NCBI GenBank assembly: GCA_016748015.1
Contig: JAAOMT010000445.1
Span: 307,947-371,946, forward strand
DNA: 64,000 nt
DNA from: Geosiphon pyriformis
Taxonomy: Eukaryota; Glomeromycota; Glomeromycetes; Archaeosporales; Geosiphonaceae
Direction of reading: 5' to 3'
This document shows positions 35,273 to 47,139 of the stretch, piece by piece (position 1 is the stretch's first letter; every line of letters begins with the position of its first letter). Made by a program: the position numbers and the translations under genes. The notes below the pieces were generated by a model. It saw nothing but the letters and a program-made list of their open reading frames with translations, ran no database searches and was not told the origin of the DNA.

Positions 35273-35556
35273 TCTTCAATTATGTACACACAAGAGGAAT
35301 CAGCAAAAACTGACGCGTCTAGGCAAGATGATTGAAAATTTCCAACCAAGCATCGGTCTATATGCAATCCATAAAATTATGGAGCTCATATAGGCGTAGG
35401 ATATTATTGCCTCTAGCAGTGGTCAGGGGTCTTCAATCACGTACACACAAGAGGAATCAGCAAAAACTGACGCGTCTAGGCAAGATGATTGAAAATTTCC
35501 AAGCATCGGCTATATGCAATCCATAAAATTATGGAGCTCATAAAGGCGTAGGGGCC
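35273..35556. repeat. Tandem duplication with 157 bp period
   Basis: Two copies begin at 35273 and 35430, each with TCTTCAAT, a shared ACACACAAGAGGAATCAGC block, then CTGACGCGTCTAGGC, and TGGAGCTCATA towards the end. They differ by a few substitutions and a 6-7 bp deletion. It is moderately GC-rich against its flanks and not coding in any convincing frame. Confidence 0.85.
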
Positions 35557-36047
35557 CTTATAATTATAAAACCTGTTATTGTATAGAAACCTTTGAAATT
35601 GGAATTAAATTCAAATAACATTTTGAAACTATGAAAGAATCTCCCAAAACGTGAAAATATCCAAATTAATCATTATTCACACTATTGGTAAAGAGAAAAA
35701 TTGTAATTAAAATAGTTTCTTGAGCCGAAAAATGTTAAAACATGGGTTGATAATAAATTATAAATAAAAAAATTTGAAAAAATCTAAATCATGTGTATTA
35801 CATCAAAAAAAAATTCACCAAGTCATGATACCAAAAATAAAAATTTGAACATCTCGGGTCTAGAATATGATATCAGTTGAGGAAAAGAATTATTAGATAA
35901 TATCAAAGACCTCGATCCATTCACTTTGTGGATCTCAAGATACGTGTATGCTATCACTATTTTTCGATCTATCCGTTTTCAAATTGGAATCAAATTTGGA
36001 GGAATTTTTGATACTGAAAATATTTTGTAATCCAAATTTGAACTTAA
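35557..36047. other. Intergenic DNA, nothing recognised
   Basis: AT-rich; no frame, RNA gene or repeat could be supported. It could contain the missing 5' exons of the unknown gene on its left. Confidence 0.5.
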
Positions 36048-36872
36048 TTATACTTTACGCTTGAACATTAGAAACTCGAATTCGGTTTCATTCTCAACTT
36101 GTCTACCCTTTGGGACATCCATTTTTATAAAATTTAATAACTCTTCATGGGTCGACTTTTCATAGACATTTTCATCAATCTCTGGAAAGAAGGTATCAAT
36201 TTCAAAATCCTTGTATATACGTGTGAGTAATATATGGGTGCAAAGAGGTGATTTAATTGCTTCAGCGTAAATATATGAACCACCAATTATGTAAATACGT
36301 GAAACTTTTGGATTAGCGGTGAGGGACTCAACCGCAGTTGAAAATGAGTTAAATAGGAGGTAAGAGGTTCTTGGGCTAATTTAAAAATTAAAATAAAAGA
36401 TAAGAAGTAATTAGAAAAAATTTATCAAATTTTGTTTGATGATACAAATCTCAGGTTCTCTAATGATTCTAAATTACCTATTATCGGGACCTTCATCTCC
36501 CTTCCAACTTCTTGATAACACAACATTAAGGCGATTTTTTAAAGGTTGATATTTCTTCGGTATAGATTCCCAAGTACGACGTCCCATAATCACTGCATTT
36601 ATTTTTTCAATCTTATTTTCACCCACATTTTCTTTTGAAAATTCTTTCTCATCGGTGATCACATTTTGGGTTACATTTTCAAAATAACGCATATCTCGTT
36701 TGATTTTCCATGGAAGATCACCCTTTAACCCAATACCCCATTTTTCGGTGGTGGCTGAGAAAAATGATTACGAATATTTAGTCTATCGGAGGCTTAAATA
36801 ACCAAATCTAAATATCGGATACCCAATTTTACCTGCAATTAAAGCAAATTTTGGCGGCTTAAGTTGAGCCAT
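36048..36872 (-). CDS. DFR1: Dihydrofolate reductase
   Basis: Reduces dihydrofolate to tetrahydrofolate with NADPH, renewing the cofactor used by thymidylate synthase. Exons: 36872-36833, 36754-36478, 36375-36048, giving 214 aa, near the yeast length. Visible are the N-terminal A-L-I-A-A, G-I-G-L-K-G-D-L-P-W (27-30 is D-L-P-W), K-R-D-M-R-Y-F, the cofactor loop V-I-M-G-R-R-T-W-E-S-I-P and L-N-V-V-L-S-R, then I-Y-I-I-G-G-S-Y-I-Y and a C-terminal F-E-F-L-M-F-K-R-K-V. A charged insert of about 25 residues sits between Y-F-E-N and N-A-V-I-M-G. The gene is separate from thymidylate synthase, as is usual in fungi, but lies 1.8 kb from it. Confidence 0.95.
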
Positions 36873-37800
36873 ATTGGAAGAAAAAGATTATACAATTTGA
36901 AATTGCTCTTATAATAAATCTAAAATTTAAAGATGAAAAATTTTACTTAACAGATACAGATCTGATCATGTAGTAGTGTAACATGAAGAGCAATTTCTTA
37001 TCAATAGACAGTTAAATATTTTGAAACTCACCAAGTTTAAAATAAATCCTTTAATGATGCAATTTACAATTAATATAAAATAGGATAATATGAAAAAAAA
37101 TATAGCTATAAAAATAAATCTGCAATAACACAATTCAATTATATAATATATTATTTATAATTCAAATGACAATCGCAATTTTTATGCATAGACATTCATT
37201 TTTTCGCAAAATTTTAAATCCGTTCCCCTTCTTATAAATATGTATTTCCTGCCAGAGATGGACTCAGTTGTAGCATAAAGGAATAACCAAATCTTATTAA
37301 TGTAATGGGTATAGACTTAGTCTATCTTAAAAAATCGTCCACTTTATATTTTAATTGGTACACCAAATCGAATTTAATACTTGAATTTTTATCGTAATAA
37401 CTTAATTTTTATTCAAATGAAAAAGATGGATAACACATTTATTGGAGTCTATCTGTTTGAATAAATACTGCGAAATGAGTTGCTCTGAATCATTATTATC
37501 TATCAGGAAAGTGAAAGGAATAAATGTAAATCGGGCAAGAGACACCATTATCCCTATAGCTCTATAAATAAGTTAAGATAGGCTGCGGAAAGCCGAATAT
37601 TGATGTTTCTTTTCCACTTACCCAATATTGTCAGAAATATTACAGAATCTTCCAAAATCAACAAATAAATAAAATCATGCTTAACCAAATCTTTGAAATC
37701 ATTACAATGTAATAAGTAAGTTAGCAAGAATTTAAAAGAAGAGAAAAGAATATTGTGAAAAAATGAATTGTATACTTGAAAAATTTCCAAAAGCAATTTT
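36873..37800. other. Intergenic DNA
   Basis: AT-rich. It holds the 5' flank of DFR1 and the 3' flank of VMA10. A frame at 37554-37823 (minus) has no family features. Confidence 0.6.
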
Positions 37801-38468
37801 TTACTTTTGCACTTGTTCATCAACCCTCACATTAGGATGAACCTTTGGGTTCACAGTGGTGATAGCCTCAAACAATCGCTCCGTGACTAAATGTTTGTGC
37901 CTCTGTACAGCCTCCTGAATTTCTGTTAATCTAACTTCTGTCTCAGCTGCCACTCTGGCAAATGATTGATCAGAGTTCCCAGTATGCTGCATTTAAGAAT
38001 GAAATAACGGTGTATAGATTAAGAAATCGGACGAATCGGGGCAAGAAATATGATGGATCAAATTATTTTCTAAATTCCCAAAGAAAGAATGAAAAACAGT
38101 ACCTCAGCTTCAAAGGCTTGCAACTCAGCATTCTTCCGAGCTTTCAACTCTTCAATTTCTTTGGCGGCCTCTGTGCGGGCGTCCTTGAGCTTCTGAATAC
38201 GGTCTGACCCATATATGCGCGACATTGAACAAAGTAAAAATTGAAACTAGAATACTTGGCATAACCACAAGATCTTAAATTTCAAGCGATGACTTACATT
38301 GTCTCGCCCGTTGAACAGTTTTTGCGGCATCCTTCTCCGCCTCAAGCAAAGTTTGAATTCCTTGTGAGTTTTGAGCAGCCTAATCAAAAAATTATGTTTT
38401 TCGAGAGTAAATGAGAGTGGTTATAAAAGATATTTTTGAATAACTCAAAGTTAAGGAGGACTCGCCAT
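37801..38468 (-). CDS. VMA10: V-type proton ATPase subunit G
   Basis: A peripheral-stalk subunit of the vacuolar proton pump. Exons: 38379-38298, 38203-38103 and 37986-37801 are firm. The start is probably the ATG at 38468-38466, joined by an intron beginning GCGAGT (GC-AG). This gives 123 aa. Seen are Q-G-I-Q-T-L-L-E-A-E-K-D-A-A-K, A-R-Q-Y-R-I-Q-K-L-K-D-A-R-T-E-A and K-E-I-E-E-L-K-A-R-K-N-A-E, a long amphipathic helix as in the whole family. If the GC-AG intron is wrong, the first codons lie elsewhere upstream. Divergent from TMP1, with 198 bp between start codons. Confidence 0.88.
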
Positions 38469-38666
38469 TAGAAATTAGATGAAAAGAAAAGATTAAAGAT
38501 CTTCCGAAGATAATAGACAATTTTTATAGGCTACCCATTTAGCTGATGATTGGGCAAAAGTCCCTACATAATCACAAATTTAATACCCAATGGAAATCAA
38601 GGAAGATTATCGCGTCCTTTTATTGACGCGGTTTTTCCTAAAATTTTTGCTCTAGAATCTTTCGCT

Positions 38667-39777
38667 ATGCCTTTAAACTTCCAACATACAGCTCCGCAGC
38701 TTGAACCTTCTCCAGTTTTAAAAAAGAAGCGGAAAATGGACAGCGACACAATTAACAGCGAAAAAGAAGAGAAATCACCACCAGAATCGATTTCAGCACA
38801 CATGACTGTTCCTCAAATACCATCACAAGAACACCAATATTTGAACTTGATCCGCTTCATCCTTGAACAGGGGCAACGACGTTCTGATCGAACTGGGACA
38901 GGCACTATTTCAGTGTTTGCTCCTTCTCAACTTCGATTTTCTTTGCGCAACAACATTTTCCCTCTATTAACTACTAAACGTGTCTTTATTCGTGGAGTAA
39001 TAGAAGAACTTCTTTGGTTTATTAAGGGTGATACTAACTCATCACACCTAAAGGAGAAAAATGTACATATATGGGATGAAAATGGTTCACGCGAGTATTT
39101 GGATAAAGTTGGGTTAGCACATCGAAAAGAAGGGGATTTAGGACCTGTCTATGGATTTCAATGGCGACACTTTGGTGCTGAATACATAGATTGTGACACA
39201 GATTACACAGGAAAGGGTTTTGATCAGCTTCAAGAAGTGATCGAAAAGATTAAAAATGATCCCACAAATAGACGCATTATATTGAGTGCCTGGAACCCAG
39301 CTGGTAACATCAAAACAATTCAAGAATTATCATCGTAGCTTTATACTCATAATTGTTTACCCTATTTTAGATATCAGCAAAATGGCACTGCCTCCATGTC
39401 ACATGTTTTGTCAATTTTATGTTTCTACCCCAACACCTGAATCACCTATATCTACCCTCTCTTGTCAGCTTTATCAACGTTCTTGTGATGTTGGCCTTGG
39501 TGTGCCATTTAATATCGCGAGCTACGCATTGCTCACATGCATGATTGCCCAAGTGACCAAATTGTTACCAGGTGAATTCATTCATACCATGGGTGACGCA
39601 CATATCTATGTCGATCATATTGAAGCGCTTAAAATTCAGTTACAACGTGAACCCTTGGGTTTTCCAAAGTTGGTAATCAAACGAGATGTGAATGATATTG
39701 ATGATTTTCGGTTTGAAGATTTCGAAATTATCGGATATAAACCGCACGGGAAGATTGAAATGCGAATGTCGGTGTAA
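38667..39777 (+). CDS. TMP1: Thymidylate synthase
   Basis: Methylates dUMP to dTMP using methylene-tetrahydrofolate, producing dihydrofolate for DHFR. Two exons, 38667-39303 and 39371-39777, give 347 aa. The N-terminal 55 residues are a variable basic/Ser-rich extension. The core is very conserved: [49 protein letters not shown] and the catalytic A-L-P-P-C-H (Cys 222), then [13 protein letters not shown] and H-I-Y-V-D-H. The usual Gly of Q-R-S-G-D is Cys here (Q-R-S-C-D), unusual for so conserved a phosphate-binding loop. Confidence 0.97.
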
Positions 39778-40797
39778 AATAATGGTTTCTGCCTGATATA
39801 AAAAAATGATGACGAGACTCGTTGGCAATTCTTTCCCCCAAATGTAGTTTTAAGGATTTTCTACTGAAAGGTGACCTCTATGTGGGCAACAGCATTCGTG
39901 ATGCCAACTAGATACTTGATTATCTCTTCCTAATTATTGCATTCTAAGATTTATATAATTTCATGAGCTTTTCGAGACTATCCTTTAATACACCTAAATC
40001 AGAATTCCTGATTAATAGTTGCTTTAATTTGGAAAGGATACCAAAGATTTTATCATCCCATTACAAATAATTATTATTCAATTAAATTCCAATTATTGAG
40101 ATTTTCAATAGAAACTGATCGAGATTAATTTTTGATGCAGAAGAAAATACCCTTGTCTACAAAAAAGATAATGAATTGGCACAACGGAAAAAGGCCTTAC
40201 GTCATAAATAAGGATCGTGTTGCTGAATCATGCAATGTTTTGTAAAAACCATAAAGGATATGGATGAATGACGGAGCTTTTTCGGATTAGTTCGCTCTGA
40301 AGACTAAGAATACTCTCGAGATGAGTTTCAGGTTCAAAAATTAGATTGTTTTATCCTAGTAAATGACATTAAATAATCATCAAGAGGGCTTTGTTTAAAA
40401 TAAAAGCTAAGGGAATAATAATCAAAAGGTCGTTTACGACAAGATAGCATCGAATCAATACCATAAAATCGTTCAAGTTTAATTAGGCATTAGAATGGAA
40501 ACTGAAACAAATATCAAATTTTGTTCTTGACCATCAATGACGCTCTAATCTCAATTCATCCAGATTCATTCGTAGAATTTTAATTGTAAGCTAGTCTCTA
40601 ATATATTGTATTTTTAAAACTATAGAGTCCAACTCTCAGCCCCTCCTTACTTAATTCTATTATTGCTCTACGTTGCCACAAAATATTTTGGGGTTTTCTT
40701 TGAAGCAAATTGTTCAGGAAGCGAACGGGGCACTTAAAATTATAATAATTAAAAACTTCATTAAACACTCAAATTTGGCCTTGTTGAAATCAAGCAA
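39778..40797. other. Intergenic DNA, nothing firmly recognised
   Basis: Mixed-composition DNA between the convergent TMP1 and YDJ1 genes. A short plus-strand frame at 40673-40879 overlaps the YDJ1 end and looks like a shadow. Minus-strand GTATCC and ATATCC boxes near 40.04 and 40.25 kb lack coding context. Confidence 0.6.
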
Positions 40798-42273
40798 TTA
40801 TTGTTGTGCACATTGTACTCCGCTACGACGTTCATCATCTTCATCATCTTCCTCGACGATACCATTCGCTAATATATGAGCAGCCTTTTGTTGTTGGATA
40901 ATATCCATATCTTGCAACATCACTTCCTCCACTTGTTCAGAGGCACCGATTTGAACTATAGAACGAGGGGGTAGGATTTCTTCGAGCTTTGCGATTGTAT
41001 CGGGATCAGTCCAGTGTGGCGGGGGAAATTGAATATCAAATTTGATAATCAAACTGCCCATGTTGTGGTGACGGTATGAAGGCATACCATAACCAATAAT
41101 GGTTTTATATTGACCTGAAATTTGTGCATAAGAAATCTTTCGCTATTAATATCTCATTATTGAAACATTTATGTCAAACTGAAGCAAAATTTACCTGGCT
41201 GTAATGCTTCGCCAGGTTGTATCTTTACTATAAGAAGTTTTTCATCGAGATGCTTAATTGTAAATTGACCACCAGCTAAAGAAGTTAGCAAGTCAATTTT
41301 TGCGGTATAGAATAAATCATCTCCTCTTCGAGTAAACCGATCGTGAGGCTTCTCTTGTAACTCAATAATAACATCTCCAGGTTCTTCACCAGGTTTTTGA
41401 TCGGCTTCACCTGCAAATGTGATTTTCTGACCATTTTTCATACCCTTATCAATATGGACTTCTAATACTTTACGTTCATTTACTGTTTTCTTGGCGTTAC
41501 AGCTTTTGCATTTATCACTTTCCCGGATGACGGTTCCTTCACCATTACAGTCAGTACAATATTGCTGGATTTGTTGCAACATTGGGCCTAATTGTCGCAC
41601 AATCAGTCGTACACCACTTCCGCCGCACGTATCGCATTGTCTTACAGCACCTTTCTTGCCCCCGCGGCCTTCACATTTCGTGCAGATGACAGTTTTATTG
41701 AGTGACAATTTTGTTGTCTTTCCTTGGTATAAATCTTCCAGAGAAACTTTGATAACATGAGCCAAATCTTTTCCCTTTCGAGGGCCCCGTGCGGGTCGAC
41801 TGCCGAAAATATTAGATCCGAAGAAGCTACTGAATAGATCCTCAGGAGAGACGCCTGAATCACCACCAGCACCTTCCATGCCATATCGATCATATCTGGC
41901 TCTTTTCTCACCATCTGAAAGGATAGAATAAGCATGTGCGATTTCTTTAAATTTCTCTGCTGCCTCAGGATTCTATTATGAGATTAAAATCGAAGATCTT
42001 TTAGCTTCAGAACAGAGAAATCAGCGGCTATTTTTGGCCAGACTGAAGCCGTATTATCACGTATATTGTTTAAAATAATGTGAACTTCTAGATTTTATAG
42101 AGCCGTTTACATGTATTACTTAAAAGCAAAATTATAATGTTTTTTGGATTTCACAGGTTTACCTTATCGGGATGGTACTTAAGGGCCAGTTTTCGGTATG
42201 CTTTCTTTATTTCTGTTTCTGAACAGTCTGGTACGAGTTCCAGGATGTCATAGAGCTTAGCGTCCTTGACCAT
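40798..42273 (-). CDS. YDJ1: DnaJ/Hsp40 co-chaperone, type I, farnesylated (Ydj1/DNAJA-like)
   Basis: Stimulates Hsp70 ATPase and hands over clients at the cytosolic and ER faces. Exons: 42273-42163, 41972-41195, 41114-40798, giving 401 aa. The J domain has H-P-D at residues 34-36. A short G/F-like region follows (F-G-S-N-I-F-G-S-R). The zinc domain has four C-x2-C units ([28 protein letters not shown]). The client-binding domains follow, then an acidic stretch. The protein ends C-A-Q-Q, a CAAX box favouring farnesylation, as in yeast Ydj1. Divergent from ENP2, with 420 bp between starts. Confidence 0.96.
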
Positions 42274-42693
42274 TTTAATAGAAGTTTTTTATTAATGATT
42301 TAGTCGTGAGGTAATTACGATAAAGTATTTTTTAAATCTCAGAAGACAATAGATTTGAATAGAGAAATTAAGACAAGAAAAAAAATGAAGTTTTTAATTT
42401 TGAATACACTATATAGCTACTTTTTATCGTTGTCTTATTATAAGATTCATCTGCAACATATCAGTAACGTCTGACAGTTAATTTCCCAAAGTGGATGACG
42501 CTCCGTTGCTGGAAGGTTCTCGCTATATCGTGGACTTTCCAGGAATGCTATTTTATCAGTTATGGCTTGTTCATACTATTACGTAATAAAAGATTTTTGG
42601 TCCTGAATTATTTGATTTACAGTCATGTGACAAAAAGATAAAAACCCTACACTTGTAAAACTGGCATTTTATTGAATTTTATTTAGCCTCACA
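42274..42693. promoter_or_regulatory. Divergent upstream region YDJ1 / ENP2
   Basis: A 420 bp space between two outward-facing start codons. Part is AT-rich. No repeated regulatory motif (such as a clear heat-shock element array) could be made out by eye. Confidence 0.45.
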
Positions 42694-45600
42694 ATGGTGC
42701 TTCAAGTTTCTGATCCCAACAGTGTTAAAATATACACAGTCTCTGGCTCTGGGTCTCGTTCGATACCGGAGTGGCTTGCAAGAAAAAAGAAAAAGACACT
42801 AAGGGATGATCCAGGTGTGCATAATAAACAGTATTTGAAGCTTTCTGTACCACAATTTTTGATGATAATCTTGTTGACTTTCTTTTACACTGTATTGAAA
42901 AAGAATGGCGCTCGCGAATTGAGCTCATTCAGGATTTCGACTTTCCTGAAGCCTCAATTAGAGTAAAGGTCACCCCTGATCAAAAATTTGTAATGGCAAC
43001 TGGTAAGCCTTATTGATCACAAGTATAGCTCTGTCTTAAGAGAAATTTAATTGGAGAATTTTTCTCTAAAGGCGTTTATAAGCCTCAGATGCGAGTGTAT
43101 GAGTTTGCCGAAACATCAATGAAATTTGATCGACATACAGAGGCCGAAAATATAAATTTCGTTGTAGGTATCTATTTAAACCAAACTTGTTTTAATTATT
43201 GATGTTACCTAATCGGCCAAAAATCATGCCTTCGATTTGGCTAGATCTAATTAAAAGCGTTTTTGGGCATTTGGTCATACGTGTCCTATTCTGTCGTGGA
43301 TTTTTTGATAACAGGTTCTATCAGATGATTGGACAAAATCAGTACTATTACAAAACGACCGCTCAATAGAGCTGCATGCTCAAGGTGGACTTCATTATAA
43401 AACTCGAATACCTAAGGTATGTGTTAGATTCCTTGAACGATAACCTTACTCTATTCCGATCTTCTTATTTGATATCGCTTATTATTAGTTTGGAAGAGAT
43501 TTAGCTTACCACTTTCCAACGTGTGATCTTCTAATAGCCGCATCTTCAAATGAAGTATATCGATTGAATCTAGATCAAGGTCGTTTTCTTAATTCAATAT
43601 TGACTGATTCCATCAGCGGTGTGAACGTCAGTATAATAAATCCAGCACATCAATTATTTGGCTTCGGGACCGAAAATGGCACCGTTGAATTCTGGGATCC
43701 ACGATCAAGATCTCGCATCGGATCACTGGCTCCACAAGTCCCAGCTTTCGATGTTGGTAAAGGTGTTCAGGGTTTCCAAGTTACTTCAATGGCTTATCGA
43801 AAGGATGGACTTTCACTTGCTGTTGGAACTTCGACAGGACATATATTACTCTATGATTTGCGTAGTTCTGCACCCTGGCTAGTAAAAGACCACCAATATG
43901 GATACCCAATCCAAAACGTGAATTGGTATGATGATACAGTAGGAGATAAAGGACGCGGAAAAGTCATAAGTGCGGATTGCAAGATTATTAAAATATGGGA
44001 TCGAGAAAATGTGTGAGTCGTTTCCTCTTCTTAAAATTTCGACAAATTTAAATTTGCTTTTAATTATACAAACCTTTTACAGGGTGATCATTTTACTTCG
44101 GTCGAGCCGCCCACAGACATAAATGATGTTTGCGTGGTGCCTGAATCTGGTCTATTATTTGTTGCCAATGAAGGAACTCAAATTGGTGCTTACTATATTC
44201 CAGCTTTAGGGCCAGCACCTCGTTGGTGCTCATTCTTGGACAATTTGACGGTATGTCAAATTCTGCTATACTAGTTTTTACTGTAATATTCTTATTTAGC
44301 TCTTGTTTCTGAATTCACAATCAACCATTATGTTTAGGAAGAATTGGAAGAAAATCCTCAACAAAATATTTATGAGGATTACAAATTTGTTACTAGAAAA
44401 GAACTAACCAGGTAAGCCATGAAATTTGAATATGATTTGGTTCCGATTAAGGTATAACTTTTCTTTACAGCTTTGGTTTAGATCACCTGATTGGCACCAA
44501 CCTTCTCAAGGCTTATATGCATGGGTTCTTCATAGATTTGCGGCTTTATGAAAAGGTGGAAACCCGAATACTAATGCCTCAAATGTATCCAATGGATTTT
44601 TTGACAAATTCAGGTCTTACTTTTAATAAATCTAGGCAAAAGCTCTTGCTAACCCATTCGCCTACGCCGAGTATCGCCAACGTGTGATTAAAGAAAAGAT
44701 TGAAAAGAATCGCGAATCCCGGATTCAAGCTACAAAGAAAATACCTAAAGTTAACAAAGAGCTCGCAAGTCGGTTATTGCATGAAGAAGAGAATAAAAAG
44801 AAAAAATCGAAAAGGGTGTGTATAACGTGCATTCTAATTATTTTTATGATATTCAAAAGAGGCTCTAAATTTATTAACTCGGTCTTCTTTTATATAGACG
44901 GCTGTTAATCCACTCAAAGATGAACGTTTTGGAGAATTGTTCACCAATCCAGATTATGAAGTGGATGAGAATACTATTGAATATCGGTTACTTCATCCCA
45001 CTGTTTCTGTAAGCCTGCATGCCTAATTGATGATTTTCCGCATGATTGATAAAAGTGATGGAAACTTGATTATTCTACCTTGGTGGTCATTTTAATCTTT
45101 TAGCAGAAAAAAGAATATCTGAATGAAGAGGAACAGGAAGAGGAAGATGAAGAAACAGAAAAAAGTGATCCTGAATCTGATACAAGTGATGGATCAGAAT
45201 CTTCAGCCTCAGAAAGCGATAGTGATGAAGGTAGAAAAAATACTTTATACTTAAGAGATTCCTTGATTACTAATTAAAATTTTCCTGCGTAATAATTGTT
45301 CTTCAGACTTAGCTACACAGCTGCGCAAGCAAAATAAAGTGAAGTCATCAAAACAGAAAGATGAACCAATTCGAACCCAGAAGTCCCTCCGATTAAAGAG
45401 ACAAATGAAACGTGAGCCAAGGATGATGGATATGAAAGTAAATATAACGTTTTATTTTATTCCTAGCCTTTTGCTCGACTCTGACAATTCTTAATTTTTC
45501 CAAATAGAGTGGCAATCCATTTAATTCGAATAAATCAGAGATCTCTAGAAAAACGTTCGGCGAACGTTTACAATCCGGACCGCGATATCAACCATATCGC

Positions 45601-45762
45601 ATTACCAGAGCGCCTTTAGGCGGGATGGAAATGACATTTAAATTAAACCCAAAAAAGGCGGACAATGAGGATCAGCTAGCTAAACGTGGAAGTCGCGGTG
45701 GTGTCCCAGAAAGGAGGCAAAGAAGATCAGCTAGTAAGAATACCTTCAGAGGACTGGGCTGA
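42694..45762 (+). CDS. ENP2: Nucleolar WD-repeat ribosome biogenesis factor (Enp2 / NOL10)
   Basis: A small-subunit processome factor needed for early 18S rRNA processing in the nucleolus. Exons: 42694-42814, 42904-43002, 43072-43163, 43315-43416, 43489-44010, 44083-44250, 44338-44411, 44471-44555, 44636-44815, 44898-45008, 45104-45230, 45307-45437, 45508-45762, giving 688 aa. Family blocks include S-R-S-I-P-E-W-L-A-R-K-K, E-L-I-Q-D-F-D-F-P-E-A-S, V-L-S-D-D-W-T-K-S, G-G-L-H-Y-K-T-R-I-P-K-F-G-R-D, E-F-W-D-P-R-S-R-S-R, P-R-W-C-S-F-L-D and A-Y-M-H-G-F-F-I. The C-terminus is acidic, then basic, ending with the conserved A-S-K-N-T-F-R-G-L. WD/propeller repeats cover about residues 50-360. Exon 5 uses a GTGTGA donor. 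Confidence 0.96.
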
Positions 45763-46531
45763 TTACAAATCCCTCATAGTTTGCTTAATAATTTTATCGA
45801 AGAAATTAGGAGGTTTTAATATCACATACACTAATGTGATGATTTCAGCTGAATTTGCGATCTATTATTTGCGAACTATCAAGGACTTCTAGCACGGGGA
45901 CTATCCTAAGACAAACAAATTAAAAGAATACATTGGGATATTCATTTATAACAGGTTTAACTGGAGAAAGGCTACTTGTTGCGAAATTTGCAATCGTTTA
46001 AGCTTTGAATTTTTTATTTATAAAACATATTATTCAACTTTTGTATTTTATTAATATTGTCAAAATCAACCATTTTTGGAAAAACATTTTAATTAAAAAA
46101 TTATTTTATATTAAATACAAATTTTAAATTAACTTTTTAAATAATTAATTATTTTAAAAATAAAAAATTTTATTGTAAAAAATTTTAACAAATATTTAAA
46201 ATATTTAAACAATTGAATTGTTTTTTAATTTTTAATTTTGATTTACAGATATATTTATAAAGTATTATTAAATAAAAAATTTATTTAATATTGAAAATAT
46301 TTTTATACGCATATGTACGTATATTCAAAAATTATTTCAAAATAATAATAATAATAATAATAATAATAGTAGTAGTAATCGTAGTAGTAATTTTAATTTA
46401 AACGAATTATAAATTAATGATAAAATATATAAAATATTATATAAAATTATAAAAAAACAACTAACATAAATAAATAACTATATATTGCTTCTAAATTATA
46501 TTCATTAATAAAATTTTTTATTGTTGTTGTC

Positions 46532-46573
<42 letters not shown>

Positions 46574-47139
46574 TTTGAATTAGAACGGAGTGGTAGCTAA
46601 ATTAAATGATCCGTTTTTGAAAAATAAAATCCTCATGAAAAAAAGAGTGATCATTTACTTAATTTGCCGCATATAATTGAACACAAATTTACATTTTGAA
46701 TGGTAAATCATACGGGAAAACCAAAATCTACTGACTCAAAAAAATCTTTAATATAGAACAATAAGGCCCAATCATAAAATGATTATAATGCTGGGTGCAT
46801 TTGTTCAAAATATTCAATTTTGATTAAAAATGAAATGTAGTTGATGAAACCTAGTATTTGATAAATGGAATGAGGCAGCACAAAAAAAATTGTTCAAAAT
46901 ATTATATAATACAAAGTGAAGATAAAATAGGGTAAGTAAGTCCAAAAAGATCTACACGATTCGTAAAAAAATAAGGTATAATTGGATACAACCTCCTATA
47001 TATCTCCCTAATATAATAATTATAATGCTAAACTATATCACCCAAATTATTAATTATTACATTTTGTGTTTTATCAATTTAAATGATAAATACTAATAAA
47101 TGATCGAATTAGCCGAATAATTTAAAGGCCCACTGATCA
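45763..47139. other. AT-rich gene-free region with microsatellites
   Basis: Contains the ENP2 3' flank, then near-pure A/T DNA with an (AAT)n run and AGT/CGT variants at about 46342-46392, and an (ATT)n run at about 46535-46573. No gene supported. Confidence 0.7.

Noticed and set aside
39990-40270. GTATCCTTT- and ATATCCTTT-like boxes on the minus strand
   Set aside because: They resemble U12 donors, but no coding sequence or exon pair can be built around them.
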